Below, one piece after another: positions 1 to 7,965 of a stretch of DNA of 64,000 nt. The position numbers were made by a program, and so were the translations under genes. The notes under the pieces were generated by a model, which saw nothing but the letters and a program-made list of their open reading frames with translations, was not told where the DNA came from and made no database searches. The DNA is from Myxococcales bacterium. GTDB taxonomy: Bacteria > Myxococcota > Myxococcia > Myxococcales > Myxococcaceae. The stretch is from contig JADLDB010000062.1 in NCBI GenBank assembly GCA_020846875.1, positions 113,508 through 177,507 of the forward strand, written 5' to 3'. Position 1 is the first letter of the stretch; the number at the start of each line of letters is the position of its first letter.

Positions 1-1518
1 ATCTGCCACGACGGCCATTGCTCCTCGCCCTGCGGCACCTGCCCCACCGAGTTCGAGTGCCAGCCGGCCACCCTCTCCCGCGCGGGCCTGTCTCTCGATC
101 ACGGAGTCTGCACCTGGTGGCCGGTGCAGCCGGAGCTGGAGCTGGGCGCCTTCGACACCCCCGCCGCCACCGCTGCCAGCGCGAGCTTCGAGCTGCCGCC
201 CGGCTTCGACGCCTTCACCCTGGTGTTGGAGGACGCGGAGAACCTGGTGCCGGTGGTGACACGCCTGGTCGGCCCCGACGGGACGGTGTTGATCGGCAAC
301 CCCCAGCCGGCGGACGCGGGCTCGCTCGACCTCGCCCGGTGCTCCAGCTCGCCTGGGACCGCCACGGTGCTGGTGCCGGGCACGGACGATCCTCGTGGCG
401 CCGCCCGCCCGGGCCGCTACCAACTGGAGTTCGTCACCTACCAGGCCGCCGGCTTCCCCCTGATGCCGACGCGCGCGTCCGGCCGGGTGGAGCGGCTCGC
501 CGCGGCCCTCAAGCGTCGAGCGCCCGGCGGCGTGGTGGACGTGTGGATCCACATGGCGCCGGAGGTCGGCTACAGCGTGGCGGACGGGGGCGGCACCTGG
601 GTCCGCACCCTGTTGTCCCGCTTCGACGCGGTGGCGCGCGACAAGCTGGGAGTGGCGCTGGGCCAGGTGCGCATGGATCTGCTCCCACTCGACGCCGGCG
701 TCACCATCGACTCCTCGACGGAGAGCCGCGCGCTGTGGGCGGCGTACTCGGTGGGCGCGCCCGCCTCGCGGATGATCAACGTGATGGTGGTGGACGAGCT
801 CACCTTCGCCGGCGGGCTCGCGGGCGGCGTGCCGGGCGCACCGGGCGTGTACGGACGGCCGGGCAGCGGCATCACCCTCGCGCCGCTCGGCTCCGGGCCA
901 GCCAGCACCGGCGTACTCCTGGCGCACGAGGTGTCGCACTACCTGGGCCTGTTCCACTCCACGGACGGCTTCCTGGGCCCGGACCTGATCCGCGACACGC
1001 CGGAGTGCGACGACCCCTCTGCCTCGGGGTGCCCCGACGCGCGCAACCTGATGTTCCCCTTCTTCCCCACCGGCGAGCCGCTCGCCATCACCGACGGCCA
1101 GCGCGGCGTGCTGGAGGGCAGCGCGTGGCTGTACCGGTGGTTGCACCCCGGCGCGTGCGGGACCCACGACGTGGTGGGCCTCACCAGGGTCCCCTTCGCC
1201 ACCGGCACGACGGTGGGCGCGCCGGCCACGCTCAGCGCGACGTGCGGGGGCGGGGGCGGCCCGGAGCGCGTGCACCTGCTGCGGCTCGAAGCGACGGCGA
1301 CCAGGCTCGAGGCCACCGTGACGGGCAACGGCTTCACCCCCGTCCTCTCGCTGCGCCAGGCGGAGTGCGGTGGGACCGAGGGGGCCTGCACCGTGGCGGG
1401 CGGGAGCGGAACGGCGACCGCCGGAGTTGACAACCCGGCGGCGGGGGCGTGGTTCATCGTGGTGGACTCCGACGCCGACGCGGGCAGCTACCAGCTCGAG
1501 GTCACCGTCACGCCCTGA
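1..1518 (+). CDS. Secreted zinc metalloprotease-like protein, 5'-truncated by window edge
   Basis: The reading frame is open from base 1, so the true start lies outside the window. The visible N-terminal part is Cys-rich (about six Cys in the first 35 residues), suggesting disulfides in an exported protein. Bases 925-957 encode HEVSHYLGLFH, the HExxHxxGxxH zinc-binding motif of metzincins. It is followed about 35 residues later by an NLMFPFF segment that fits the Met-turn. Spacing and the Cys-rich context resemble pappalysin-type (M43) proteases, but the subfamily is inferred. The roughly 120 C-terminal residues are Gly/Thr-rich and beta-like, with a pre-peptidase-type look (segments such as GAWFIVVDSDADAGSYQLEV), which usually helps secretion or binding. 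No downstream partner is evident; the next gene is on the opposite strand. Confidence 0.75.
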   Translation: MCHDGHCSSPCGTCPTEFECQPATLSRAGLSLDHGVCTWWPVQPELELGAFDTPAATAASASFELPPGFDAFTLVLEDAENLVPVVTRLVGPDGTVLIGNPQPADAGSLDLARCSSSPGTATVLVPGTDDPRGAARPGRYQLEFVTYQAAGFPLMPTRASGRVERLAAALKRRAPGGVVDVWIHMAPEVGYSVADGGGTWVRTLLSRFDAVARDKLGVALGQVRMDLLPLDAGVTIDSSTESRALWAAYSVGAPASRMINVMVVDELTFAGGLAGGVPGAPGVYGRPGSGITLAPLGSGPASTGVLLAHEVSHYLGLFHSTDGFLGPDLIRDTPECDDPSASGCPDARNLMFPFFPTGEPLAITDGQRGVLEGSAWLYRWLHPGACGTHDVVGLTRVPFATGTTVGAPATLSATCGGGGGPERVHLLRLEATATRLEATVTGNGFTPVLSLRQAECGGTEGACTVAGGSGTATAGVDNPAAGAWFIVVDSDADAGSYQLEVTVTP

Positions 1519-1667
1519 ACGAAGAGCGCTCTTCCCACGGCGTTCGGCGGACGACGTCAGCGCCGCCGCGACGAGCGCGTCCGTGCCCCGAGGCCCGTGC
1601 GGAGACTCCGGGCGATCTCCGCGGCGACGCCAGGCGCCGCATCGAGGTCGCGATCCGCTGGTGAGGT

Positions 1668-2082
1668 TCACGAGCGAACCTGAAGGACCCCTCCACCGCA
1701 CCGCTGCGCGAGCTGCTCGATGAGCGCCCGCTCACGCGCGGTCAGCCGCTCCGCGTCGACGAAACGCCAGTTCGCCTCGTAGAGCGCGAACGCCTCCTCT
1801 TCGTCGAGCGTGCGGGTGCCAGGGCGGCTCCAGGCCAGACTCGCCAACTGTGGGAACCGGGCGAGCTCCACCCGCGGCGCCGCGCGGCGCCTCGCCGTCA
1901 GCTCCAGGCCGACCGCTTCGGCCACCCACAGGACCCGGCCCTCCGATGCCCGGCCTTTCCGCGCTCGAGCTCGGAGAGGAAGCGCAGGCTCAGCCCAGTC
2001 CGCGCCGACAGTTGTTCCAGCGACAGCCCGCGGGCTCGCCGGGCCTGTCGGAGGCGCCGCCCGAGCTCCAGGGGGTGTCCAT
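1668..2082 (-). pseudogene. XRE-family HTH transcriptional regulator, two frameshifts
   Basis: The ATG at 2082 has an excellent ribosome site (AAGGAGG 2 nt upstream) but its frame dies after 30 codons. Adding one base in the C5 run just after the start gives MDTPLELGRRLRQARR, leading into a textbook XRE helix-turn-helix with LSLEQLSARTG and LSLRFLSELERGKA. A second one-base insertion near GGCCGGG restores the rest of the gene (RASEGRVLWVAEAVGLELT and about 65 further residues to the stop at 1668). Repaired, the protein would be about 137 aa, normal for a small HipB-like repressor with a C-terminal effector part. Both lesions sit in or beside G/C runs, so sequencing error is possible. The operator-like palindrome upstream is intact. 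Confidence 0.7.
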
Positions 2083-2098
2083 GTCCTCCTTCTGCCGT

Positions 2099-2116
2099 TT
2101 TTCCCGTTCGGGAAAA
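2099..2116. promoter_or_regulatory. Perfect 8-bp inverted repeat upstream of the XRE gene (putative operator)
   Basis: TTTTCCCG (2099-2106) and CGGGAAAA (2109-2116) are exact reverse complements separated by TT. The site ends 17 bp upstream of the XRE start codon and lies after the stop of the aldehyde dehydrogenase gene, both read on the minus strand. Small XRE repressors commonly bind such a palindrome to control themselves. A transcription terminator for the upstream gene is the alternative, but no U-run follows on the minus strand and the 2-nt loop is poor for RNA. Confidence 0.5.
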
Positions 2117-2131
2117 GGGCTGCCGGGCCCC

Positions 2132-3556
2132 TCAGCGCCCCAACAACTGCCGCGCGCCGGAGATGAGCAGCTCCAGCGTCGACTCCACAACCTTGCCGAA
2201 GGGCGGCTTCAGCATCTGCCGCGCGGGGCTCAAGCCGCTGGCTACCAGCACGCTGCGCGCGTGGCTGAAGGTCTCGAAGCCGGCGCGCCCGTGGTACGCG
2301 CCCATGCCGCTGGGGCCCACGCCTCCGAAGGGCAGGCCTTCCTGGGCGAAGTGCACCAGCGTGTCGTTGACGCACGCCCCGCCCGAGGTGACGCGCTTCA
2401 GCACGTCGTCGGCGCGGCCGGAGTCGTCGTCGAAGTAATAGAAGGCCAGCGGGCGTGGCCGGGCGGCGATGCGCGCCACCGCCTCGTCCAGCGAGGAGTA
2501 CGTCTCCACCGGGAGGATGGGACCGAAGATCTCCTCCTGCATCACCTTCATCTCATCGGTGACGCCCAGGAGCGCCACCGGCGTCATCACCCGCCCGGCC
2601 AGGCCCAGCGCGCCCAGCTCCACCACCTCCGCGCCCTTCGCCTTCGCGTCCGCCACCAGCGCCCGCAGCCGGGCGTGGCCCTTGTCGCTGGCCACCGAGG
2701 TGAAGCCTTCCAGCCGCGGGTACATGCGCCCGACCGCGCGGGCCAGCGCGGCGACGAAGGGCCGCTCCTTGCCGGCGGGGACCAGCGCGTAGTCCGGCGC
2801 GATGCAGGTCTGCCCGCCGTTGAACAGCTTGCCCAGGGCGATCCGATCGGCGGCCTTCTCCAGCTCGTACGAGGCGTGCACCAGCGCGGGCGACTTGCCG
2901 CCCAGCTCCAGCGTCACCGGCACCAGGTGCTCCGCCGCGGCCTTCGCCACCAGCCGGCCCACCTGCGTCGATCCGGTGAAGAGCAGCGCGTCCAGGGGCA
3001 GCCGCGTCACCGCCTGCGCCACCTCCGCCCCGCCCTCCACCACGGCGATCTCCTCGGCGGTGAAGGCCTCCGCCACCGCGTCGGCGATGAGCGACGAGGT
3101 GCGCGGGGTCAGCTCCGACGGCTTCACCAGGCAGCGGTTGCCCGCGGCCAGCGCCCCCGCCAGCGGCCCCAGGGCGAGGTTCACCGGGTAGTTCCACGGA
3201 GCGATCACCCCCACCACGCCCTTCGGCAGGTACTCGATGAAGGCGCGCGAGGGCTGGAAGAAGGGGTGGGGGCTCACCGAGCGCCGCTGCATCCACTCCC
3301 GCGCGTGGCGCTTCGCGGCGCGCACGCCGTCCAGGGTGAGCAGCACGTCGGCGCTGAGCGTCTCCCCCCGGGCGCGGGTGCCGAAGTCGTCGCTCACCGC
3401 CTTCACGAAGTCGTCGCGGTGGCGCGTGAGCAGCTTCTCCAGGCGGGCCAGCCGATCCTCCCGCTCTGCGGCGGACGGGAAGGGCGCCGCCCCCTGCGCG
3501 CGCCGCAGCTTCTCGTAGGCCACCTGCACGTCGTTCACCTGGTTGCGCGCCTGCAT
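2132..3556 (-). CDS. Coniferyl-aldehyde dehydrogenase-like NAD(P)+ aldehyde dehydrogenase
   Basis: 474 aa, full length for the class-3-like aldehyde dehydrogenases. It oxidises an aldehyde to the acid with NAD(P)+. Visible signatures are APWNYP (Asn near 122), the FTGST turn, ELGGKSP with the general base Glu at about 217, and GGQTCIAPDY with the nucleophilic Cys at about 251. The GQTCIAPDY form is typical of the coniferyl/fatty aldehyde branch. It diverges from a FadR-like regulator and an alcohol-oxidising GMC enzyme, so an attractive role is the second step of a long-chain or aromatic alcohol to aldehyde to acid route. The substrate is inferred. A FadR-type palindrome lies about 20 bp upstream of its start. 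Confidence 0.88.
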   Translation of the reverse strand: MQARNQVNDVQVAYEKLRRAQGAAPFPSAAEREDRLARLEKLLTRHRDDFVKAVSDDFGTRARGETLSADVLLTLDGVRAAKRHAREWMQRRSVSPHPFFQPSRAFIEYLPKGVVGVIAPWNYPVNLALGPLAGALAAGNRCLVKPSELTPRTSSLIADAVAEAFTAEEIAVVEGGAEVAQAVTRLPLDALLFTGSTQVGRLVAKAAAEHLVPVTLELGGKSPALVHASYELEKAADRIALGKLFNGGQTCIAPDYALVPAGKERPFVAALARAVGRMYPRLEGFTSVASDKGHARLRALVADAKAKGAEVVELGALGLAGRVMTPVALLGVTDEMKVMQEEIFGPILPVETYSSLDEAVARIAARPRPLAFYYFDDDSGRADDVLKRVTSGGACVNDTLVHFAQEGLPFGGVGPSGMGAYHGRAGFETFSHARSVLVASGLSPARQMLKPPFGKVVESTLELLISGARQLLGR

Positions 3557-3576
3557 CGTGTGTCACCCCCTGCTTG

Positions 3577-3591
3577 ACTGGTCGGACCAGA
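3577..3591. promoter_or_regulatory. FadR-type operator 1 (aldehyde dehydrogenase side)
   Basis: ACTGGTCGGACCAGA contains the perfect core CTGGTC-G-GACCAG (3578-3590). It matches the TGGTNNNACCA pattern bound by E. coli FadR. It sits about 20 bp upstream of the dehydrogenase start, a position suited to repression. The second copy is centred 79 bp away. Confidence 0.75.
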
Positions 3592-3655
3592 ACTGGCCAC
3601 ACGGGGGCGGACAAGTCAACGGGACGCCCTTGCGTCGGCACTCACCGGCCTGCTA

Positions 3656-3670
3656 ACTGGTCGGACCAGT
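3656..3670. promoter_or_regulatory. FadR-type operator 2 (regulator side), overlapping its start region
   Basis: ACTGGTC-G-GACCAGT is a perfect 15-bp palindrome ending one base before the regulator ATG at 3672. It occupies the place where a Shine-Dalgarno sequence would normally be. The regulator mRNA may therefore be leaderless or weakly translated, with tight autorepression. Both points are inference from position. Confidence 0.78.
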
Positions 3671-3671
3671 C

Positions 3672-4376
3672 ATGAGCCGCGCAACCCCGAAGAAGAACGT
3701 CGCCGAGCGGATCGCCTCGACGCTCAAGTCGGCCATCGTGAGGGGGCGCTTCCAGCCGGGGGCCGCGCTGCCGTCGGAGCGCGAGCTGGCGGAGCAGTAC
3801 GACGTCAACCGCTCCAGCATCCGCGAGGCGATGAAGCGGCTGGAGGGCTGGGGCCTGGTGACGATCCGCCACGGCGGGGCCACCCGGGTGACGGAGTTCC
3901 TCTTGAACGCCGGGCTGTCGGTGCTGCCGGAGCTGCTCGAGTCCGGCGGGCAGTTGGGCACCAGCGTCCTGGGCGATCTCCACGAGCTGCGCGGGCTGCT
4001 CTTGGGGTGGAGCGCGGAGCAGGCGGCGCGACGGGCGGATCCTTCCTCGGTGGCGCGCCTGGACGAGCTGGCGCGAAGGCTCTCGGAGCCGAAGCTCAAG
4101 CCCGCCGAGGCCCAGGCGCTGGACTACGACTTCTTCGAGCAGTTGGTGGCGATCACCGGGAACCAACTGCTGGTCCTCTTCTCGAGGGTGGTGCGCGACA
4201 TCTACTTCCGCGCGCCGGAGCGCTTCCTGCCTCTCTACCGTCCCGACGTGTTCGACGCGGGGCACCACCGCCGCGCGGTTGCCGCGATCAAGGCCAGGGA
4301 CGTCAAGGTCGCCGGCGACACGATGCGCGCCCACGCCGCGTCCGCCCTCACGCTGCTGCGAAAGGAGACCGCATGA
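3672..4376 (+). CDS. FadR-like GntR-family transcriptional regulator
   Basis: 234 aa. The N-terminal winged HTH spans about residues 8-75 (ALPSERELAEQYDVNRSSIREAMKRLEGWGLVTIRHG). The segment TIRHGGATRVTEFLLNAGL aligns by eye with the FadR wing and linker (TIQHGKPTKVNNFWETSGL). The C-terminal half has LDYDFFEQLVAITGNQ and IYFRAPERF, like the acyl-CoA-binding domain of E. coli FadR rather than the metal-binding FCD form. Acyl-CoA is thus the likely ligand. Flanking palindromes match FadR sites. It heads an operon, with its stop overlapping the next start (ATGA). It probably represses both divergent arms and is released by long-chain acyl-CoA; this is inferred. Confidence 0.88.
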   Translation: MSRATPKKNVAERIASTLKSAIVRGRFQPGAALPSERELAEQYDVNRSSIREAMKRLEGWGLVTIRHGGATRVTEFLLNAGLSVLPELLESGGQLGTSVLGDLHELRGLLLGWSAEQAARRADPSSVARLDELARRLSEPKLKPAEAQALDYDFFEQLVAITGNQLLVLFSRVVRDIYFRAPERFLPLYRPDVFDAGHHRRAVAAIKARDVKVAGDTMRAHAASALTLLRKETA

Positions 4377-5407
4377 CCGCCCCACTGCGAGGCCTCTTCT
4401 CCTCCGAGGCGCCGGACAACGCGCTGCGCTTCGCCGGCCGCCCCGGGCTCGTGGAGAGCTACTTCCTGCGCGCCAACCACCCGTCGCGCCCGCTGGCGCT
4501 CTGGCTCAAGGCCACCCTCCTCGCGCCGCTGGACGGGCCGCCGGTGGCTGAAGCGTGGTTCATCTTCTTCGACGGCGAGCAGGGCACCACCTTCGCCCAC
4601 CGGCAGACGCAGCCCTTCCCCGAAGCATCCTTCTCGGGCCCGGGCGCGCCGGCCCTGGAGGTGAGGGCCGCGGGCCTGTCCCTGTCCCTGGGGACGCCGG
4701 GCGCGGCCACCGGCACCTTCACCGCGCCCCAGGGCACCGCCTCGCTCGAGCTGCGCTGGCACGCGGACACCTCGCCCATCGCGCGGCCGCTCTCCATCTA
4801 CCCGTGGAAGCTGCTGCGCACCGGGCCCTTCCCCAAGTCCAAGCTGCTCACGCCCTTCCCCGCGCTGCGCTTCGTGGGCCGCGTCCGCCTGCCCGGCGGC
4901 GTGGTGGAGCTGTCCGACTGGCACGGCATGCAGGGCCACAACTGGGGCAAGGAGCACGCCTTCGAGTACGCGTGGGGCCAGTGCCTCTTCCCGGCGGAGG
5001 ACGTGATGGTGGAAGGCTTCTCGGGGCGGGTTCGGGTGGCGGGCCGGACCACCCCCCGCATGTCCGCGCTGGTGGTGCGCCGGGGCGCCCGCACCTTCCG
5101 CTTCGACACCCTCTTCGACGTGTGGCGCCAGCAGGCGGAGGTGGGCCTGGACACCTGGGCGCTCACCCTGCGCAGCGGCGACGGGGAGGCCAGCCTGGCG
5201 ATGGACGCCTCGGGCAAGCCGATGGTGTGCCTGGGCTATGGCAACCCGGATGGGCAGCCCTCGTACTGCTTCAACAGCAAGCTGGCGAAGGTGACGCTGA
5301 CGGTGCGGCCGGCCGACGACGCGTCCTTCACCTGCACGAGCGCGCACGGGGGCGCGCTGGAGTTCCTCCGCCGCGAGCCGGATCCCCGCTTCCCCCACGT
5401 CGTCTGA
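4373..5407 (+). CDS. CrtC/AttH-type lipocalin-domain protein (hydroxyneurosporene synthase/tocopherol cyclase-like)
   Basis: 344 aa, starting in a 4-bp ATGA overlap with the regulator, so translation is coupled. The fold signature is a beta-rich two-lipocalin protein with the motif DWHGMQGHNWGKEHAFEYAWGQC at about residues 180-202, typical of CrtC/AttH and tocopherol-cyclase relatives. Members hydrate or cyclise isoprenoid or other lipid substrates, and some have no known reaction. No signal peptide is visible. In this operon it sits between a FadR-like regulator and a GMC alcohol oxidase, so a hydrophobic lipid, sterol or isoprenoid substrate is likely. The exact reaction cannot be read from the sequence. 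Confidence 0.7.
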   Translation: MTAPLRGLFSSEAPDNALRFAGRPGLVESYFLRANHPSRPLALWLKATLLAPLDGPPVAEAWFIFFDGEQGTTFAHRQTQPFPEASFSGPGAPALEVRAAGLSLSLGTPGAATGTFTAPQGTASLELRWHADTSPIARPLSIYPWKLLRTGPFPKSKLLTPFPALRFVGRVRLPGGVVELSDWHGMQGHNWGKEHAFEYAWGQCLFPAEDVMVEGFSGRVRVAGRTTPRMSALVVRRGARTFRFDTLFDVWRQQAEVGLDTWALTLRSGDGEASLAMDASGKPMVCLGYGNPDGQPSYCFNSKLAKVTLTVRPADDASFTCTSAHGGALEFLRREPDPRFPHVV

Positions 5408-5426
5408 CTTCCAAGGAGAGCACCTC

Positions 5427-5900
5427 ATGCCCATCGCCTTCGTGGAGACCATGCGCGGCGCCCTGCGGGACGGAGCCGGCGCCGAGCGCCCCGTCGACTT
5501 CCACGTCCGCGCCTCCGGTGGCTCGGGCGGACACTTCGAGCTGTCCGGGGTGGTGCACGCGGCGCCCTGGGCCGAGGAGACGGTGGCCGCCGGGACGTTG
5601 GTCATCTCCGCCCTGCCCGCCTCCATCGCCTACGACGTGCGCTTCCGCGCGCGCGACGGGAAGACGCTGCGGTTGCACGGGGCCAAGCGGCCCAGCCTGT
5701 TCGCGCCGGTCAAGTCGATGACGGTGCTGGGCGTGACGCTGTCGGACGAGGCCGGCCTCGCGCTGGCCGAAGGGACGTTGCGCTTCGACTTGATGGACCT
5801 GCCCGGCTTCCTCGCCTCGTGGTTACCGATGCCGTCGAAGGCCCGCCGGCAGCTCGAGGCGCGGCGCGTGGCCGTGGCCCGGCGCGAGCTGCTCGGCTGA
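5427..5900 (+). CDS. Hypothetical protein of the GMC oxidase operon
   Basis: 157 aa with a good ribosome site (AAGGAG, 7 nt before the ATG). I do not recognise the family with confidence. It has an alternating hydrophobic beta pattern (FELSGVVHAAPW, GTLVISALP, IAYDVRFRARDGKTLRLHGAKRP), then a basic C-terminus (KARRQLEARRVAVARRELLG). The first residues (FVETMRGALRDG) and the beta-rich body look like a small companion domain that sometimes precedes GMC or sterol oxidases. No signal peptide or membrane segment. Its position 19 bp after the lipocalin gene and before the GMC gene points to the same lipid-oxidation pathway. Confidence 0.6.
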   Translation: MPIAFVETMRGALRDGAGAERPVDFHVRASGGSGGHFELSGVVHAAPWAEETVAAGTLVISALPASIAYDVRFRARDGKTLRLHGAKRPSLFAPVKSMTVLGVTLSDEAGLALAEGTLRFDLMDLPGFLASWLPMPSKARRQLEARRVAVARRELLG

Positions 5901-6021
5901 GAGGCACCTCCACCGTGACGACCTTCACCGACTCCGAGCACGTCTCACCCTCTCCCCCTGGGAAGAGCGCCGGAGAGAGGGGCACCCAACCGTGACGTCC
6001 TTCACCGACGCCGAGCGTCAT
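5901..6021. repeat. REP-like palindrome flanked by a duplicated gene start
   Basis: A G/C-rich inverted element (CCCTCTCC at 5948-5955, GGAGAGAGGGG at 5972-5982, with an inner CCCTGGG) is inserted between two near-identical copies of the GMC gene start. The upstream copy at 5912-5940 and the real start at 5991-6017 share CCGTGAC.. followed by CTTCACCGAC and CCGAGC, with only two substitutions over about 27 nt. The upstream copy keeps the GTG codon but leads nowhere. The arrangement suggests insertion with target duplication, or slippage. Confidence 0.6.
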
Positions 6022-7929
6022 GCCCTGTCCCTGCTGGCGGTGACGGCGCTCCCTCCGGGGCGCCTGCTCCCGGGCGCCACCGACGCCACCGTCACCCGCG
6101 CCGAGCGCCTCCTCGCCGAGCTCCCCGCGTCCATCTCTTCCGGCTACCGGCGCCTCCTCGTCACGCTCGACGCACAGTCATTACTCGGCCACCGCGCGCG
6201 CTTCGTCGAGCTCCCCCTGGGCAAGCGCCTCGACGTGCTGTCCCGCCTGGAGCAGGGCGAGTTCTCCCGCCTGGCGCTGCGCGGCCTCCTCGCGCCCCTC
6301 AAGCTGGCGCACTTCGACGATCCCCACGTCTACGCGGCGCTGGGCTGCCGGTACGCCGTCGATCCCCCCCTCAGGCCGGAGCGGGCCCGTTGGCGCTCGC
6401 AGGTCTTCGACGCCTCCACCCTGCCGGCCGGCGAGGCGCTCGAGTGCGACGTGGTGGTGGTGGGCACGGGCGCAGGTGGAGCGCCGGTGGCCAAAGTGCT
6501 GGCCGAGCGCGGCCACGCGGTGCTGCTGGTGGAAGAAGGTCCCCTCTTCACCCGCCAGGACTTCACCGGCCGGCCGCTCCAGATGATGAAGCAGATGTAC
6601 CGGCGCGCCGGCGCCACGGTGGCCTTCGGGAACACCGCCATCCCCATTCCCCTGGGGCGCGGAGTCGGCGGCACCACGCTGATCAACTCGGGCACCTGCT
6701 TCCGCGCGCCGCGCCCGGTGCTCGATGGGTGGGCCGGGGAAGGGCTGACCGCGCTGGGCGGCGACGGGCTGACGCGCTTCTACGACGAGGTGGAAGAGGT
6801 GCTGGGCGTGGGCCCGTCCTCTCCGGAGGCGCTCGGCGCGCCGGCGCGGCTGATCGCGAAGGGCTGCGACGCGCTGGGCTGGTCCCACCACCCGCTACGG
6901 CGCAACGCCCCCGGCTGCGACGGCCAGGGCCTGTGCTGCTTTGGCTGCCCGACGGACGCGAAGCGCTCCACCAACGTCTCGTACGTCCCGCTGGCGCTTG
7001 AGAAGGGCGCGCAGTTGATGACGGGCTTCGAGGTGACGAAGGTGCTCACCGAAGGCGACGCGGCGGTGGGCGTGGAGGGCGTCGTCGCCGGGCAGCAGAC
7101 GCGCCTCAGCGTGCGCGCGAAGGCGGTGGTGCTGGCCTGCGGCTCGCTCCTCACCCCCGGGCTGTTGCACCGCAACGGACTGGGCCGCACGTCCGGACAG
7201 CTCGGGCGCAACCTGAGCATTCACCCGGCGTCGGCGGGCATGGGCCTCTTCGACGAGGACACCAACGCCTGGCGCACCGTGCCGCAGGGCTACGCGATCG
7301 ACGAGTTCGCCGGCGACGGGCTGTACTTCGAAGGTGGGCAGGTACCGCTGGACCTCTCCGCGGTGTCCTTGTCCGGCTTCGGCCCGTCCTTCGTCGCGCT
7401 GATGGAGCGCTTCAACCAGACCTTCACCTTCGGCTTCATGGTGAAGGACAGCTCGCGCGGAAGGGTGACGAGCGGGAAGGACGGCGCGCCCCGCATCACC
7501 TACGTGGTGAACGAGCGCGACCGGGCGAAGCTGCAGCGCGGGTTCGGCCTGTTGGCGCGGGTCTACTTCGCCGCGGGCGCGAAGGCGGTGTACCTGCCCG
7601 TCCTGGGCTTCGAGCGGCTGCGCTCGCTGGCCGACGTGGACCGCTTCGAGCGGGCGAAGGTGCCGGCGCGCCACATGGATCTCACCGCCTACCACCCGCT
7701 GGGGACCGCGAGAATGGGCGTCGATCCGCTGCAGTCGGTGGTGAACGTCGATCACGAGCTGCACGACTTGAACAACCTCTTCGTGTGCGACGGCTCGGTG
7801 GTCCCGTCCTCGCTGGGGGTCAACCCGCAGGTGACGATCATGGCCCTGTCTCTGAGGGCGGGCGAGGGCATCCACCGCCGGCTCGAGCGGTTGACCGCGA
7901 GGAGCGCCGGCGTCTTGAGGAGCGCCTGA
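5992..7929 (+). CDS. GMC-family FAD oxidoreductase, long-chain alcohol oxidase-like
   Basis: 645 aa, GTG start. The first ~110 residues look like the gluconate-2-dehydrogenase subunit-3-type helical domain found fused ahead of fatty-alcohol oxidases. The FAD Rossmann motif VVVGTGAGGAP is at about 155-165, followed by GRGVGGTTLINSG for FAD binding. The C-terminal GMC signature contains AYHPLGTARMG and SLGVNPQVTIMAL, with His and Asn in catalytic positions. A Cys-rich insert (CDGQGLCCFGCPTDAKRS, about 307-324) recalls the Fe-S or disulfide region of sugar and alcohol GMC dehydrogenases. No signal peptide, so it is cytoplasmic. With the aldehyde dehydrogenase and FadR-like regulator it would oxidise a lipid alcohol to the acid. 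The substrate is inferred. Confidence 0.85.
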   Translation: MTSFTDAERHALSLLAVTALPPGRLLPGATDATVTRAERLLAELPASISSGYRRLLVTLDAQSLLGHRARFVELPLGKRLDVLSRLEQGEFSRLALRGLLAPLKLAHFDDPHVYAALGCRYAVDPPLRPERARWRSQVFDASTLPAGEALECDVVVVGTGAGGAPVAKVLAERGHAVLLVEEGPLFTRQDFTGRPLQMMKQMYRRAGATVAFGNTAIPIPLGRGVGGTTLINSGTCFRAPRPVLDGWAGEGLTALGGDGLTRFYDEVEEVLGVGPSSPEALGAPARLIAKGCDALGWSHHPLRRNAPGCDGQGLCCFGCPTDAKRSTNVSYVPLALEKGAQLMTGFEVTKVLTEGDAAVGVEGVVAGQQTRLSVRAKAVVLACGSLLTPGLLHRNGLGRTSGQLGRNLSIHPASAGMGLFDEDTNAWRTVPQGYAIDEFAGDGLYFEGGQVPLDLSAVSLSGFGPSFVALMERFNQTFTFGFMVKDSSRGRVTSGKDGAPRITYVVNERDRAKLQRGFGLLARVYFAAGAKAVYLPVLGFERLRSLADVDRFERAKVPARHMDLTAYHPLGTARMGVDPLQSVVNVDHELHDLNNLFVCDGSVVPSSLGVNPQVTIMALSLRAGEGIHRRLERLTARSAGVLRSA

Positions 7930-7965
7930 GCCTTCCGGTGGCGCTGCGTCCCCGACGGCGCGACA

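Noticed and set aside
1850..3577. 575-codon plus-strand open frame opposite the aldehyde dehydrogenase
   Set aside because: Arg/Gln/His-rich shadow of a high-G+C gene; no domain, while the minus-strand protein is a clear family member.
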